Shown piece by piece: positions 10,278 through 19,729 of a stretch of DNA of 64,000 nt (its first letter is position 1; every line of letters starts with the position of its first letter). The notes beneath the pieces are model-generated. The model worked only from the letters and a program-made list of their open reading frames with translations. It searched no databases and was not told the DNA's origin. The position numbers and the translations under genes are program-made. This stretch comes from Flavobacterium album. Its GTDB lineage: Bacteria; Bacteroidota; Bacteroidia; Flavobacteriales; Flavobacteriaceae. The stretch spans positions 1,811,001-1,875,000 of the forward strand of contig NZ_CP029186.1 of NCBI RefSeq assembly GCF_003096035.1. The letters are read 5' to 3'.

Positions 10278-11429
10278 ATGCCTTTTGAATTTTTAGAACC
10301 TTTAGATGCAGACCTTATCGGTTTTGTAAATGGTCTTTCGCCGCAGGCATTAGGCAAAAAAGCCATACTTCATACTGAAGAGGTTTTTCCCGAAATGGAA
10401 AATGCTGCCATCGCTATTGTAGGCGTGTTGGACAACCGGGGCATGAACGATAAAAAGGATCACGTACACCTTAATTATATACGCAAAGAATTTTATGGCC
10501 TTTTTCCAGGCAACTGGGATAAAGAGATCATCGATCTGGGTAATATACCTTCCGGTGAAACACCTCAGGATACCTATTATGCCGTAAAAAGTATTGCAGA
10601 AGCGCTTATTAAAAGTAAGATTATTCCGGTAGTGATCGGCGGGTCGCAGGATCTGGCTTATGGGCTTTACCGTGCCTATGATCGACTGGAGCAAATGGTG
10701 AATCTTGTGGCAATAGACAGCAGGTTTGACTTCGGGAAGGAAAATGAGCCTATTTCGGCAAGATCATATCTTACGAATATCATCGTTGATGAGCCGAATA
10801 ACCTATTTAATTACAGTAATATAGGTTACCAGACCTATTATAACCCGCAGGAAGAAATAGATCTTATAGAAAAATTATACTTTGATGCCTATCGCCTGGG
10901 CGAGGTTTGCAACGACCCTTCTATAGCGGAGCCGGTATTCAGGGATGCCGATATGGTATGTATTGATATGACGGCTGTTAAGTCGGCCGACTCAGGAAAT
11001 ATTGTTAAATTTATACCAAATGGTTTTGATGGCAAAGAAATTTGTACTTTAGCGCGCTACGCAGGGATAAGCGACAAAGTGAGTTCCTTTGGGATATTCA
11101 ACCACGAGGACACCCGGCAGGAAGCAGCGCTGATAGCGCAGGTGGTGTGGTACTTTATTGAAGGGATGCATTACCGCTCTAACGAATACCCATTTGGGAG
11201 CAAAGAGCAATACCTTAAATATATAGTGCCTACGGAAGACGAGGAGATTGTGTTTTACAAGAGTGACAAAACGGAGAGATGGTGGATCGATGTCCCCTTT
11301 GTATCGGGAGTTGATAATAAATTGAAAAGAAATACGTTATTACCATGTAGCTATCAGGATTATATTAGTGCATGTAATAATGAGTTTCCTGAAAGATTAT
11401 GGAAAGCTCAAAGAAAAAACATAATTTAA
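10278..11429 (+). CDS. Arginase/formimidoylglutamase-family protein, probably inactive
   Basis: The 383-residue protein has the ureohydrolase fold and would be annotated as formimidoylglutamase by similarity. The metal-binding signatures are degraded. The usual GGDH is GGSQ (121-124, His to Gln). DAHxD is DSRFD (147-151, His to Arg, both Asp kept). SxDxD is CIDMT (Asp230 kept, second Asp to Thr232). Thus only three of six manganese ligands remain, so hydrolase activity is doubtful. It lies 9 bp after topA and 149 bp before gldK. Conservation of this neighbour in other gliding Flavobacteriaceae, as I recall it, would suggest a structural or accessory role. That is inference, and a true HutG should be sought elsewhere. 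Confidence 0.8.
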   Translation: MPFEFLEPLDADLIGFVNGLSPQALGKKAILHTEEVFPEMENAAIAIVGVLDNRGMNDKKDHVHLNYIRKEFYGLFPGNWDKEIIDLGNIPSGETPQDTYYAVKSIAEALIKSKIIPVVIGGSQDLAYGLYRAYDRLEQMVNLVAIDSRFDFGKENEPISARSYLTNIIVDEPNNLFNYSNIGYQTYYNPQEEIDLIEKLYFDAYRLGEVCNDPSIAEPVFRDADMVCIDMTAVKSADSGNIVKFIPNGFDGKEICTLARYAGISDKVSSFGIFNHEDTRQEAALIAQVVWYFIEGMHYRSNEYPFGSKEQYLKYIVPTEDEEIVFYKSDKTERWWIDVPFVSGVDNKLKRNTLLPCSYQDYISACNNEFPERLWKAQRKNII

Positions 11430-11509
11430 CAGTTTTGTTATAAAAAAGGCCAGTTTGTAAACAAGAATTTAAATGTTTGCTTTTTGACATGGTTTTTTTA
11501 TTAAAAAAA

Positions 11510-11540
11510 TTGTTTTTTTGAAAATAAATAAATAGGTTTA
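11510..11540 (+). promoter_or_regulatory. Probable gldK promoter
   Basis: TTG (11510-11512), 20 nt, then TAGGTTTA (11533-11540) matches seven of the eight bases expected in a -33/-7 pair, about 38 bp before the gldK ATG. It would drive gldKLMN as an operon. The last base of the -7 box is A rather than G, so strength is uncertain. Confidence 0.5.
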
Positions 11541-11578
11541 CGCCCTTAAAAATAGAATTACAAAAACAACCCAAATCT

Positions 11579-12967
11579 ATGAAGAAGTTCATTGCATTAA
11601 CAGCAACTTTATCATTTTTAATCAGCTGTGGTTCCAGTGACCGGGGGGAACTGGTAGGTGTTAGAGGAAAAAAGTGGAGGCCTGAAAAGCCTTATGGTAT
11701 GACTTTAGTTCCGGGTGGCGCTTACATAATGGGTAAGTCTGATGACGACTTGGCTAATGTACAGGATGCCCCTACTAAAACGGTAACTGTGCGTTCTTTT
11801 TATATGGACGAGACGGAGATCACAAACAGTGAGTACCGCCAGTTTGTGGAGTGGGTAAAAGATTCGACTATCAGGACCAGGCTTGCTATACAGGCAGATG
11901 AGGTTGGCGCTACACCGGGAAGCGGTGGTATAGGCGAATATGCATTTAAAGACCAGGAGGGTGCGGAGAAGTCACCTTACGATCAATATATGTATGATAA
12001 CTACTGGAGCCTTGGTGATCCTAACAATCCTGATGATATGTATGCAGGAAGAAGGCTGAACCATAAGCCGAAACTTATCAAGGATCCGCAAAAATATCCG
12101 GATGCTGATTATGTTGAGGTTATGGACTCTATGTACCTGCCTGAATCAGAATCGTATAACGGTTTGAGGACTGTGGATGTTTCCAAGCTTATCTTTTCTT
12201 ATACCTGGATGGATATCGATGCTGCTGCAAAAGATAAATCAACTAAAAGCACAAGGAACAAAAGGAGTAAATACATGAGGCATGAAAAAGTAGAGGTTTA
12301 TCCGGATACTACTGTTTGGATAAAAGACTTTGCTTATTCTTACAATGAGCCAATGCATAATGACTATTTCTGGCACGAAGCTTACGGGGAATATCCTGTG
12401 GTAGGTGTTACATGGCAGAAAGCAAAAGCGTTTTGCGCATGGAGGACTCTTAATAAAAATGCTTATCAAAAAGATAAAGGTAACCAGTTCGTGAACAAGT
12501 TCCGTTTGCCTACCGAGGCGGAGTGGGAATATGCTGCAAGGGGTGGTATGGAATCTGCTACATTCCCTTGGGGTGGTCCTTATGCTAAGAATGATACAGG
12601 ATGCTTCCTTGCAAACTTTAAGCCGAACAGGGGGGATTATGCTGCCGACGGTGCGCTTTATACTGTAGAAGCACAATCATTCGAGCCGAACGATTTCAAC
12701 CTTTACAATATGGCAGGTAACGTTTCTGAGTGGACCGATTCATCATACGATGCTTCTTCTTACGAATATGTTTCTACAATGAACCCTAACGTACCGGATC
12801 TTAATAATAACCGTAAGGTGATCCGTGGTGGGTCGTGGAAGGATGTGGGCTATTTCCTTCAGGTAAGTACCAGGGATTGGGAATATGCCGATTCTGCAAG
12901 GAGCTACATTGGTTTCAGGACAGTACAGGATTACATGGGTACACAGAATACCGCAAATCAACAGTAA
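11579..12967 (+). CDS. gldK: Gliding motility / type IX secretion lipoprotein GldK
   Basis: GldK is an outer-membrane lipoprotein that, with GldN, forms the periplasmic ring of the type IX secretion system. The 462 residues start with a lipoprotein signal (lipobox LISC near residue 17). They then carry a formylglycine-generating-enzyme-like (SUMF1) fold, seen as GMTLVPGGAYIMG, the FYMDETEITNSEYRQFV segment, the LPTEAEWEYAARGG core and the closing YNMAGNVSEWTDSS ... VIRGGSW ... SYIGFRTV. It is the first gene of gldKLMN, with spacings of 61, 56 and 25 bp between the four genes. It is needed for secretion and gliding in F. johnsoniae. Confidence 0.98.
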   Translation: MKKFIALTATLSFLISCGSSDRGELVGVRGKKWRPEKPYGMTLVPGGAYIMGKSDDDLANVQDAPTKTVTVRSFYMDETEITNSEYRQFVEWVKDSTIRTRLAIQADEVGATPGSGGIGEYAFKDQEGAEKSPYDQYMYDNYWSLGDPNNPDDMYAGRRLNHKPKLIKDPQKYPDADYVEVMDSMYLPESESYNGLRTVDVSKLIFSYTWMDIDAAAKDKSTKSTRNKRSKYMRHEKVEVYPDTTVWIKDFAYSYNEPMHNDYFWHEAYGEYPVVGVTWQKAKAFCAWRTLNKNAYQKDKGNQFVNKFRLPTEAEWEYAARGGMESATFPWGGPYAKNDTGCFLANFKPNRGDYAADGALYTVEAQSFEPNDFNLYNMAGNVSEWTDSSYDASSYEYVSTMNPNVPDLNNNRKVIRGGSWKDVGYFLQVSTRDWEYADSARSYIGFRTVQDYMGTQNTANQQ

Positions 12968-13028
12968 CCAACATTTTTTGAATATTTTTTAAATCTTAAC
13001 TTAACTAAAAACTAAAATTATTTTTATT

Positions 13029-13661
13029 ATGGCACTACCTAAAAGAGTTATGAATTTTGCCTATGGTATGGGAGCGGCGGTTGTAATCGTTGGAGCACTT
13101 TTTAAAATACAACACTGGGCCGGAGCAAGTATAATGCTAATCGTAGGACTTGGTGTAGAAGCTCTTATCTTCGGATTGTCTGCTTTTGACCCGGTTGAAA
13201 AAGAACTTGACTGGTCACTGGTTTATCCTGAACTTGCAGGTGGCGAGGCTAAGAAAAAAGAAGTGAAAAAAGAAGACCCGAAAGAAGCTCAGGGACTACT
13301 TTCACAAAAACTTGACAACCTATTGAAAGAAGCTAAAATTGACGGCGCGTTGATGGAAAGCCTTGGTAACAGCATCAAAAACTTTGAATCTGCTGCTAAA
13401 GGAATCTCTCCAACAGTTGACTCAATTGCTTCACAGAAAAAATACAGCGAGGAAATGTCTATGGCTGCTGCACAAATGGAATCATTGAACAGCCTGTACA
13501 AAGTTCAGCTTGAAAGCGCTTCACGCAATGCTGAGGCTAACAAAGAGATTGCTGATAACGCTGCTAAACTAAAAGAGCAGATGAGCGCTATGACTCAAAA
13601 TATTGCTTCTTTGAACAATGTTTACGGTGGTATGCTTTCTGCAATGGGAAACAGGGGCTAA
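13029..13661 (+). CDS. gldL: Gliding motility protein GldL (inner-membrane motor)
   Basis: GldL forms the pentameric inner-membrane stator-like part of the proton-driven motor that powers type IX secretion and gliding, with GldM dimers threaded through it. The 210 residues contain two membrane helices (about 8-25 and 33-52). The second carries a buried glutamate (Glu44 by my count), the likely counterpart of the essential Glu of F. johnsoniae GldL, and KIQHW in the inter-helix loop supplies conserved polar residues. A Lys-rich linker and a long predicted coiled coil (about 90-210) form the cytoplasmic part. Its position between gldK and gldM is the canonical order. Confidence 0.98.
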   Translation: MALPKRVMNFAYGMGAAVVIVGALFKIQHWAGASIMLIVGLGVEALIFGLSAFDPVEKELDWSLVYPELAGGEAKKKEVKKEDPKEAQGLLSQKLDNLLKEAKIDGALMESLGNSIKNFESAAKGISPTVDSIASQKKYSEEMSMAAAQMESLNSLYKVQLESASRNAEANKEIADNAAKLKEQMSAMTQNIASLNNVYGGMLSAMGNRG

Positions 13662-13717
13662 TTCACTAATTAGTATTAGTATTACATAACTATAAAAAAA
13701 CAAGACACTAATTAGAA

Positions 13718-15256
13718 ATGGCAGGAGGAAAATTAACCCCTAGACAAAAGATGATTAACCTGATGTATCTGGTTTTCATCGCGATGTTGGCACTAAACAT
13801 GTCAAAAGAAGTATTATCAGCTTTCGGTTTGATGAACGAGCAGTTTGAATCTTCGAATGTTGAAAATGCTAAAACTAACGATCAGCTTTATGAAGTTATC
13901 AAGCTGAAAGCTTCAGAAAGCGCTTCTTTTGCGCCGGCAAAAGCATTATCTGAAAAGGTAAAAGGGATATCGGCTCAATTTTACGCATACATCGAAACGC
14001 TTAAAAAAGATATCACGAAAGACGTTGAAAGAAAAGAGGACGGAAAACTTCCTTATGAGGCAATGGATAAAAGTGCCATGATCGATGAAGGGTGGTTTGA
14101 AGGCGACGGTTATTCTAAAAAAGGTAACGAGATTGTTGCTGCTATCGAGAAGTATAAAAAAGATATGAAGGAGGCCGTAGGATTGGATACTAAATATAAA
14201 GCTATTGTAAGAGAGCTTGATAGTAAGTTCAATACTGCTGATGTTGTAGATGGTGAGGGAGTTAAGAAAAAATATCTTGACTATCATTACAAAGGCTTCC
14301 CTTCAATTGCCTCTTTGACAAAACTTAGCGCTATGCAGAATAACGTGAAAGTTATGGAAGCAAACGTTTATAACCTTGCTTTGGGTAAGGCGGCTATTGA
14401 CGCGACTTCAATGAATAAATATCAGGCAATTGTTGTGCTTGACAAAAACGCTTACTTCCAGGGAGAAAAGGTAACCGGTAAAGTAGTACTAGGCAGGTAT
14501 GACGAGGATACTAAACCTGTATCTTTTGAAGGTCCTGGTAAAATTGACCCTGCAACAGGGCAGGCTAAAATTGAAATGACTGCGGGTGCTGTAGGTGAAC
14601 AAAACATAAAAGGTAAGTTTAACTTCCTTGAAGATGGTAAAAATGTTCCTTTAGCATTTGAAGGTACTTATGTTGTTGTACCAAAGCCAAACTCAGCAAC
14701 AATATCTGCTGATAAAATGAACGTAGTTTATCGTGGTGTTGATAACCCGATCTCTGTTTCATTTGCCGGTATTGGTTCTGATAAAGTTACTGCTTCTGCG
14801 CCTGGAATGAGGTCTGCTGGTAAGCCTGGTCAATATTTACTTACTCCTGGTTCTGGAAATGAGGTAATTGTTAATGTTACGGGTAAACTTCCAGATAATT
14901 CAACTGTAAGCGATAAGAAAGTATTCCGTATTAAAGGTCTTCCTGCTCCTACAGGTAAAATCAGGAATGAAGTTGCAGCTAAAGGTCCTAAGTCAAACCT
15001 TGAAGTTTGTACGATTTCAGCTGTTATGGAGGATTTTGACTTCCCGGTAACTGTTAACGTGACACAATTCAACTTGAAAGTACCTGGTCAGCCAACTATC
15101 ATTGTTCAGGGTAACAAAATGGATTCAAAAGCCAAATCAGCTATTGCAAAAGCTGGAAGGGGTGATGTTGTAGTTATCTCTGATATTAAAGCTAATTTCG
15201 TAGGTATCGATCAAAAACCACGTACAATATCTATGTGTACTTACGAAGTACAGTAA
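13718..15256 (+). CDS. gldM: Gliding motility protein GldM
   Basis: GldM is the periplasm-spanning arm of the GldLM motor and transmits force to the GldKN ring. The 512 residues begin with a short cytoplasmic stretch (KLTPRQKMINLMYLV) and one membrane helix (about residues 16-33, LMYLVFIAMLALNMSKEV). Four periplasmic domains follow: a helical D1 and then beta-rich D2-D4, the latter visible as regular Gly/Pro/Val-rich strands from residue 225 on. The length and start MAGGKLTPRQKMINLMYLV match the family. It is followed 25 bp later by gldN. Confidence 0.98.
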   Translation: MAGGKLTPRQKMINLMYLVFIAMLALNMSKEVLSAFGLMNEQFESSNVENAKTNDQLYEVIKLKASESASFAPAKALSEKVKGISAQFYAYIETLKKDITKDVERKEDGKLPYEAMDKSAMIDEGWFEGDGYSKKGNEIVAAIEKYKKDMKEAVGLDTKYKAIVRELDSKFNTADVVDGEGVKKKYLDYHYKGFPSIASLTKLSAMQNNVKVMEANVYNLALGKAAIDATSMNKYQAIVVLDKNAYFQGEKVTGKVVLGRYDEDTKPVSFEGPGKIDPATGQAKIEMTAGAVGEQNIKGKFNFLEDGKNVPLAFEGTYVVVPKPNSATISADKMNVVYRGVDNPISVSFAGIGSDKVTASAPGMRSAGKPGQYLLTPGSGNEVIVNVTGKLPDNSTVSDKKVFRIKGLPAPTGKIRNEVAAKGPKSNLEVCTISAVMEDFDFPVTVNVTQFNLKVPGQPTIIVQGNKMDSKAKSAIAKAGRGDVVVISDIKANFVGIDQKPRTISMCTYEVQ

Positions 15257-15281
15257 TTAAATCAAATAAAAAAAGTATAAC

Positions 15282-16199
15282 ATGAGCAGGAGGATTTTAT
15301 CATTATTTGTTTTCTTTGGACTTATATCCGCTAACGGATTTGCGCAATCAAACCTTTTGAATGCCAAGACTCCGCAGGAAATAGGTAAAAAGACTGCCGC
15401 ACAGGATTCATTGGATAATGACAATCCATTACCCTATGGTTATGTAGGCGACAGGGATGTATTACAATCCAGGAAAGTATGGGAATATATAGATATCGAC
15501 CAGCGTATAAATTTTCCGATGTATTTCCCTGTGGAAGAGAATCTTGGTCCTGACAGGAAGCCACTTTATGACGTTTTAATTGGAGCGGTTAAGGAAGGTA
15601 AGATTACGGAAGTATATGACGATAGTTATTTTACAACCAAAAAAACCATGCAGGATATAGAGGAGCGTTTATTCAGGATTGATACAACTTCGGCGGGTAC
15701 TGATGAATTTAACTCAGACCCTGCAGCTTACAGATCTGGCAAGAAGAAAATATCCCCTGAGAACATTATTAAGACTGAAATTAAAGCAATTGACGTTTCA
15801 GGATATGAGATTGTCGGCTTGTGGTACTTTGATAAGCGCCAGGGTGAGCTTAAATACAGGATGCTTGGTATATCTCCGGTAGTTCCCGATGTTCAAACTA
15901 TGGGTAAAGAAGGTATCGAACAAGAGTATTTTCCTCTTTTTTGGGTTTACTTTCCTGCAGCAAGGGAAGTGCTCCACAAAGCTAAAGCCTTTAATGAAAA
16001 GAACTCTGCTATGCCTATAACGTTTGACCACCTTCTTAACTCAAGGCGTTTTAGCGCTGTTATGACCAAAGAAGACAACGTGTATGGTGACAGGCTTATA
16101 CAGGATTATATGAAAGAGAATTCACAGATGCAATTGCTCGAAGCGGAGCGTATCAAAGAAAAGATACGTAACTTTGAGCAGGATATGTGGAATTACTAA
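15282..16199 (+). CDS. gldN: Gliding motility protein GldN
   Basis: GldN pairs with GldK in the ring-shaped periplasmic/outer-membrane complex of the type IX secretion system. The 305-residue product has a signal peptide (SLFVFFGLISANGFAQ, cleavage near residue 21) and the family pattern DVLQSRKVWEYIDIDQRINFP, VYDDSYFTTKKTM and the late LFWVYFPAAREVL. No second copy (gldO) follows here, unlike in F. johnsoniae where gldN and gldO are tandem. A terminator begins 21 bp after the stop, so the operon ends here. Confidence 0.98.
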   Translation: MSRRILSLFVFFGLISANGFAQSNLLNAKTPQEIGKKTAAQDSLDNDNPLPYGYVGDRDVLQSRKVWEYIDIDQRINFPMYFPVEENLGPDRKPLYDVLIGAVKEGKITEVYDDSYFTTKKTMQDIEERLFRIDTTSAGTDEFNSDPAAYRSGKKKISPENIIKTEIKAIDVSGYEIVGLWYFDKRQGELKYRMLGISPVVPDVQTMGKEGIEQEYFPLFWVYFPAAREVLHKAKAFNEKNSAMPITFDHLLNSRRFSAVMTKEDNVYGDRLIQDYMKENSQMQLLEAERIKEKIRNFEQDMWNY

Positions 16200-16220
16200 T
16201 ATCATTTCCAAAATAATTGA

Positions 16221-16250
16221 AAACTCTTACCCTTGCGGTAAGAGTTTTTT
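16221..16250 (+). terminator. Terminator of gldKLMN
   Basis: A perfect 11-bp stem (AAACTCTTACC / GGTAAGAGTTT) with a 5-nt loop is followed by a T-rich tail, 21 bp after the gldN stop. Confidence 0.9.
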
Positions 16251-16262
16251 TATTTTTACCAT

Positions 16263-17315
16263 ATGAAAGATTATATCATTGTCGGTGGCGGCCTTGCCGG
16301 GATTAGTTTTGTTGAAACAGCCTATACGAACGGAAAATCGTTTATAGTTGTTTCCGATTCTTCGCAAAATTCCAGTCTTGTTGCTGCTGGTATCTACAAC
16401 CCTGTTATATTGAAACGTCTTCGCCTTAACCAAAATGCCGCTGAGCATGTGGAGTGTATGGAGCCTTTTTATAAAAGGATCGAAAAACGTTTGGGCGTAA
16501 AGTTTGATTTTGAGATTCCGGTTTATCGAAAATTCGCTTCTGTTGAAGAACAGAACGATTGGTTCAATGCAGCCGACAAGCCGGTGCTCGGGCATTTCTT
16601 GTCAACTTCCCTGATCCACACACAATATGAATACCTTCCTGCTCCCTTTGGTTTTGGCAAGGTGCTGCATACCGGGTATATGGATACCAGTATACTGATT
16701 AATGCTTATCACGATTTTTTGACAATATCAGGTAGCTTGTTGAATGAAACTTTTGACCATGACGCACTTGACATCCATACCGATCATAATATTTATAAAG
16801 GAATGGAAGCAAGGCATATAATTTTTGCAGAAGGCTTTGGCATGCGTTCCAATCCTTACTTCAGCCATTTGCCATTAGAAGGGACAAAAGGGGAGATATT
16901 GGTTATAAGGGCACCATTGCTGCAGCTTGATGCCATTGTAAATGCAGGCGTTTTCATCCTCCCGATGGGTAATGACATTTATAAAGTAGGCGCTACCTAT
17001 GAATGGCATGATAAAACCGATATCCCTACAGAAAAAGCAAGAAACGAGCTTATTGAGAGGCTTAACGACGTTATCACCTGTGATTATGAGATCATTTCTC
17101 AGCTTGCCGGAGTGCGCCCTACCACGAAGGACCGGAAGGCTCTTGTAGGTACCCATCCGGAATTTAAGAATGTACACCTCCTCAACGGCCTGGGTACACG
17201 TGGCGTTATTCTCGGCCCTGCCATGGCCAAAGAACTCTACAATTCGATTGAAATGGGAATACCTGTGCCACATGAAATTAACCTGGAGCGGTTTAGCAGA
17301 AAGATCATGCAATAG
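16263..17315 (+). CDS. FAD-dependent oxidoreductase (D-amino-acid-oxidase family)
   Basis: This 350-residue flavoprotein starts with a dinucleotide-binding fingerprint (YIIVGGGLAGISFVETA, residues 4-20). It ends with GVRPTTKDRKALVGTHPE and LNGLGTRGVILGPAMAKEL, the FAD-contacting end of the DAO/glycine-oxidase family. It should be a soluble enzyme oxidising an amino or similar substrate, but the substrate cannot be read from the sequence. It lies just after the gldKLMN terminator and 73 bp before the ABC-F gene, which has its own promoter. MnmC-like or ThiO-like roles are alternatives without supporting neighbours. Confidence 0.85.
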   Translation: MKDYIIVGGGLAGISFVETAYTNGKSFIVVSDSSQNSSLVAAGIYNPVILKRLRLNQNAAEHVECMEPFYKRIEKRLGVKFDFEIPVYRKFASVEEQNDWFNAADKPVLGHFLSTSLIHTQYEYLPAPFGFGKVLHTGYMDTSILINAYHDFLTISGSLLNETFDHDALDIHTDHNIYKGMEARHIIFAEGFGMRSNPYFSHLPLEGTKGEILVIRAPLLQLDAIVNAGVFILPMGNDIYKVGATYEWHDKTDIPTEKARNELIERLNDVITCDYEIISQLAGVRPTTKDRKALVGTHPEFKNVHLLNGLGTRGVILGPAMAKELYNSIEMGIPVPHEINLERFSRKIMQ

Positions 17316-17339
17316 TGAAATTGCTTCCTTTGAAAATAG

Positions 17340-17347
17340 TACCTTTG
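17340..17347 (+). promoter_or_regulatory. -7 box for the ABC-F gene
   Basis: TACCTTTG matches TAnnTTTG, 42 bp before the ATG at 17389. A TTG at 17321-17323 gives a short 16-nt spacing, so the -33 element is uncertain. Confidence 0.5.
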
Positions 17348-17388
17348 CAAAAAATGGCAGTCTATATACTGCAATAAGAATTTAATTA

Positions 17389-19298
17389 ATGCTGAACATA
17401 CATAATTTATCGGTTTCCTTTGGGGGACCTATTTGTTTGAGGAAGTAACTTTCAGGCTCGGTGCCGGCGACAGGGTAGGGCTTGTAGGTAAAAACGGGGC
17501 GGGAAAATCAACCATGCTGAAAATACTTTCAGGCGATATTGCCCCTGATTCCGGTGTAATCGCTACCGAAAAAGAAGTGAAGATAGGATTCCTCAGGCAG
17601 GATATTGACTTTGTAAAAGGGCGTACAGTATTAGAAGAAGCCTATCAGGCATTTGTAGAAATAAAAGATGTTGAAGGTAAGATCGACGATATCAACCACC
17701 AGCTGGCAACACGTACAGATTATGAGAGCGAAGCCTATTCAAAACTGATAGAGGACCTAAGTGACCATACCCACCATTATGAAATACTGGGCGGCTATAA
17801 TTATGTAGGTGATACCGAAAAGATTCTTTTAGGCCTTGGTTTTAAAAGAGAAGATTTCGACAAGGCAACTGATACCTTTTCCGGAGGGTGGCGTATGCGT
17901 ATTGAGCTGGCAAAACTATTGCTTCAGTACAACGATGTACTATTGCTGGATGAACCTACCAACCACCTTGATATCGAGAGTATCATATGGCTGGAATCAT
18001 TCCTGCGTACTTATCCCGGCGTGGTAATCATTGTATCGCACGACAAGATGTTCCTCGATAATGTGACTAACCGTACGATTGAAATATCCCTCGGGAAAAT
18101 ATACGATTTCAATAAGCCTTATACCCAATACCTTGACCTTCGCCATGAAATAAGGGAAAAGCAGCTCGCTACCCAGAAAAACCAGGAGAAGAAGATCGAG
18201 CAGACCGAAAAGCTCATCGAAAAATTCAGGGCGAAGGCCTCTAAGGCTTCCATGGCACAGTCGCTCATCAAAAAACTGGATAAGGTAGAGCGTATTGAAG
18301 TCGATGAAGACGACAATTCGGTAATGAACATCTCTTTCCCAGTTTCCATGACACCGGGACGTGTGGTGGTAGAGGCAGAGCACGTAGGCAAAAAATATGG
18401 CGAAAAGACAATCCTTAAAGATATCGACCTGCTTGTGGAACGCGGAAGCAAGATCGCTTTTGTGGGACAGAACGGGCAGGGGAAATCTACACTGATAAAA
18501 GCCATTACCAAAGACATTGACTATACCGGTGTAATAAAACTGGGCCACAATGTACAGCTGGGCTATTTTGCGCAGAACCAGGCAGAGTACCTGGATGGTG
18601 AAATTACACTGTTGGAGACGATGGAGCATGCAGCAACCGATACAAACCGCTCCAAAGTGCGGGATATGCTGGGTGCTTTCCTGTTCAGGGGCGATGATGT
18701 GGAGAAGAAGGTTAAAGTGCTTTCGGGAGGTGAAAGGAACCGCCTGGCGCTATGTAAGCTGCTCCTCCAGCCGATCAATGTGCTTGTGATGGATGAGCCG
18801 ACCAACCACCTTGATATCAAGTCGAAAAATGTGTTGAAGGCTGCACTGCAAAAATTTGAAGGGACATTACTTTTGGTATCTCACGACAGGGATTTCCTCC
18901 AGGGAATGTCTAACATCGTATATGAATTCAAGGATCAGAAGATAAGGGAATACCTGGGGGACATCAACTTCTATTTGGAGCAGCGAAATATGCAAAATAT
19001 GCGTGAGGTAGAAAAAAGAGACGTGGTTAAAGAGCAGCCCAAAGTTGTTGCGAAGCAGCCGGTATCTTACGAAGACCAAAAGAAAAATAAAACGCTCCAG
19101 AATAAGCTTAGTAAAATTGAAAGCCAGATACAGGAGCTTGAAAAAGAGATACAAAAAGACGATCGCGCCCTTGCCGAACACCCGGAAAAGCTGATGGGCG
19201 ATGCATCCTTCTTTTCAGCATATGAAAAGAAAAAGAAGGATCTTGACGTCCTAATGGAAGAATGGGAAACCGTACAGGAAGAACTTGAAAATGCATAA
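17389..19298 (+). CDS. ABC-F family ATPase, frameshifted near its 5' end
   Basis: ABC-F proteins are soluble twin-ATPase factors that act on the ribosome. Two ABC modules are visible, each with Walker A (GKNGAGKST; GQNGQGKST), signature (FSGGWRMR; LSGGERNR) and Walker B (LLLDEPTNHLD; LVMDEPTNHLD). A charged linker lies between them and a C-terminal coiled coil follows (about the last 80 residues). From ATG 17389 the frame reads MLNIHNLSVSFGG and then hits a stop. The matching continuation TYLFEEVTF is in another frame, entered after a G5 tract (17422-17426) that should be G6. A shorter open frame could start at TTG 17433 but would lack the first strand. The defect may be a sequencing error. 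Confidence 0.85.
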
Positions 19299-19327
19299 AA
19301 AAGTCCCACAGATAAGTGGGACTTTTT
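19298..19327. terminator. Shared terminator between convergent genes
   Basis: A 12-bp stem (AAAAAGTCCCAC / GTGGGACTTTTT) with a 6-nt loop has T runs at the 3' end on both strands. It serves the ABC-F gene and the convergent lipoprotein gene. Confidence 0.9.
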
Positions 19328-19329
19328 GC

Positions 19330-19653
19330 TTAATTGCCGGTCTTTATTTCGACCTCTTTCTTCTTGTTGGTAATAATAACATTATTCTTTTTCTCGCCAT
19401 CCTTGCTTTGTATGCTTACACCATCTTTACCGATACTTACGGATGTTCCGTCCGGGTCTTCCTTTTCAATTGTAGTAGAAGTCGTAGTTGTTGTAGTAGT
19501 ATTGGCAGGAGCAACGGCCTGGGGCTTTGGAGCCGGTGACGGTGCAGGATCTTCAACCGGTGGCGGTGTTGCAGGCGGCATAGGTTCTTCTTTCTTTTTG
19601 CAGGATGCCAATAACGTTATGGCAAGTCCCGCCATTAAAATTACTTTTTTCAT
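19330..19653 (-). CDS. Small Pro/Thr-rich lipoprotein
   Basis: The 107-residue product has a lipoprotein signal peptide with lipobox LLASC (Cys about residue 18), then a KKKEE stretch and low-complexity Pro/Ala- and Thr-rich segments (PATPPPVEDPAPSPAPKP; TTTTTTTSTT). A short possible strand domain (DGTSVSIGKDGVSIQSKDG) ends it. The low-complexity part resembles a spacer that would hold the C-terminal part away from the membrane. No family is recognised. It is a single gene between two terminators or gaps. Confidence 0.75.
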   Translation of the reverse strand: MKKVILMAGLAITLLASCKKKEEPMPPATPPPVEDPAPSPAPKPQAVAPANTTTTTTTSTTIEKEDPDGTSVSIGKDGVSIQSKDGEKKNNVIITNKKKEVEIKTGN

Positions 19654-19729
19654 ATTCTGTCTTTATGGTTATTAATGCAGTTTAAAATTAACCAATTTGT
19701 AAGGCATTATATATAAAACTATCTTAAAT

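Noticed and set aside
10278..11429. Active formimidoylglutamase (HutG) for histidine degradation alongside hutU
   Set aside because: Three of six metal ligands are missing and hutU is 14 kb away; the Hut assignment is not supported.
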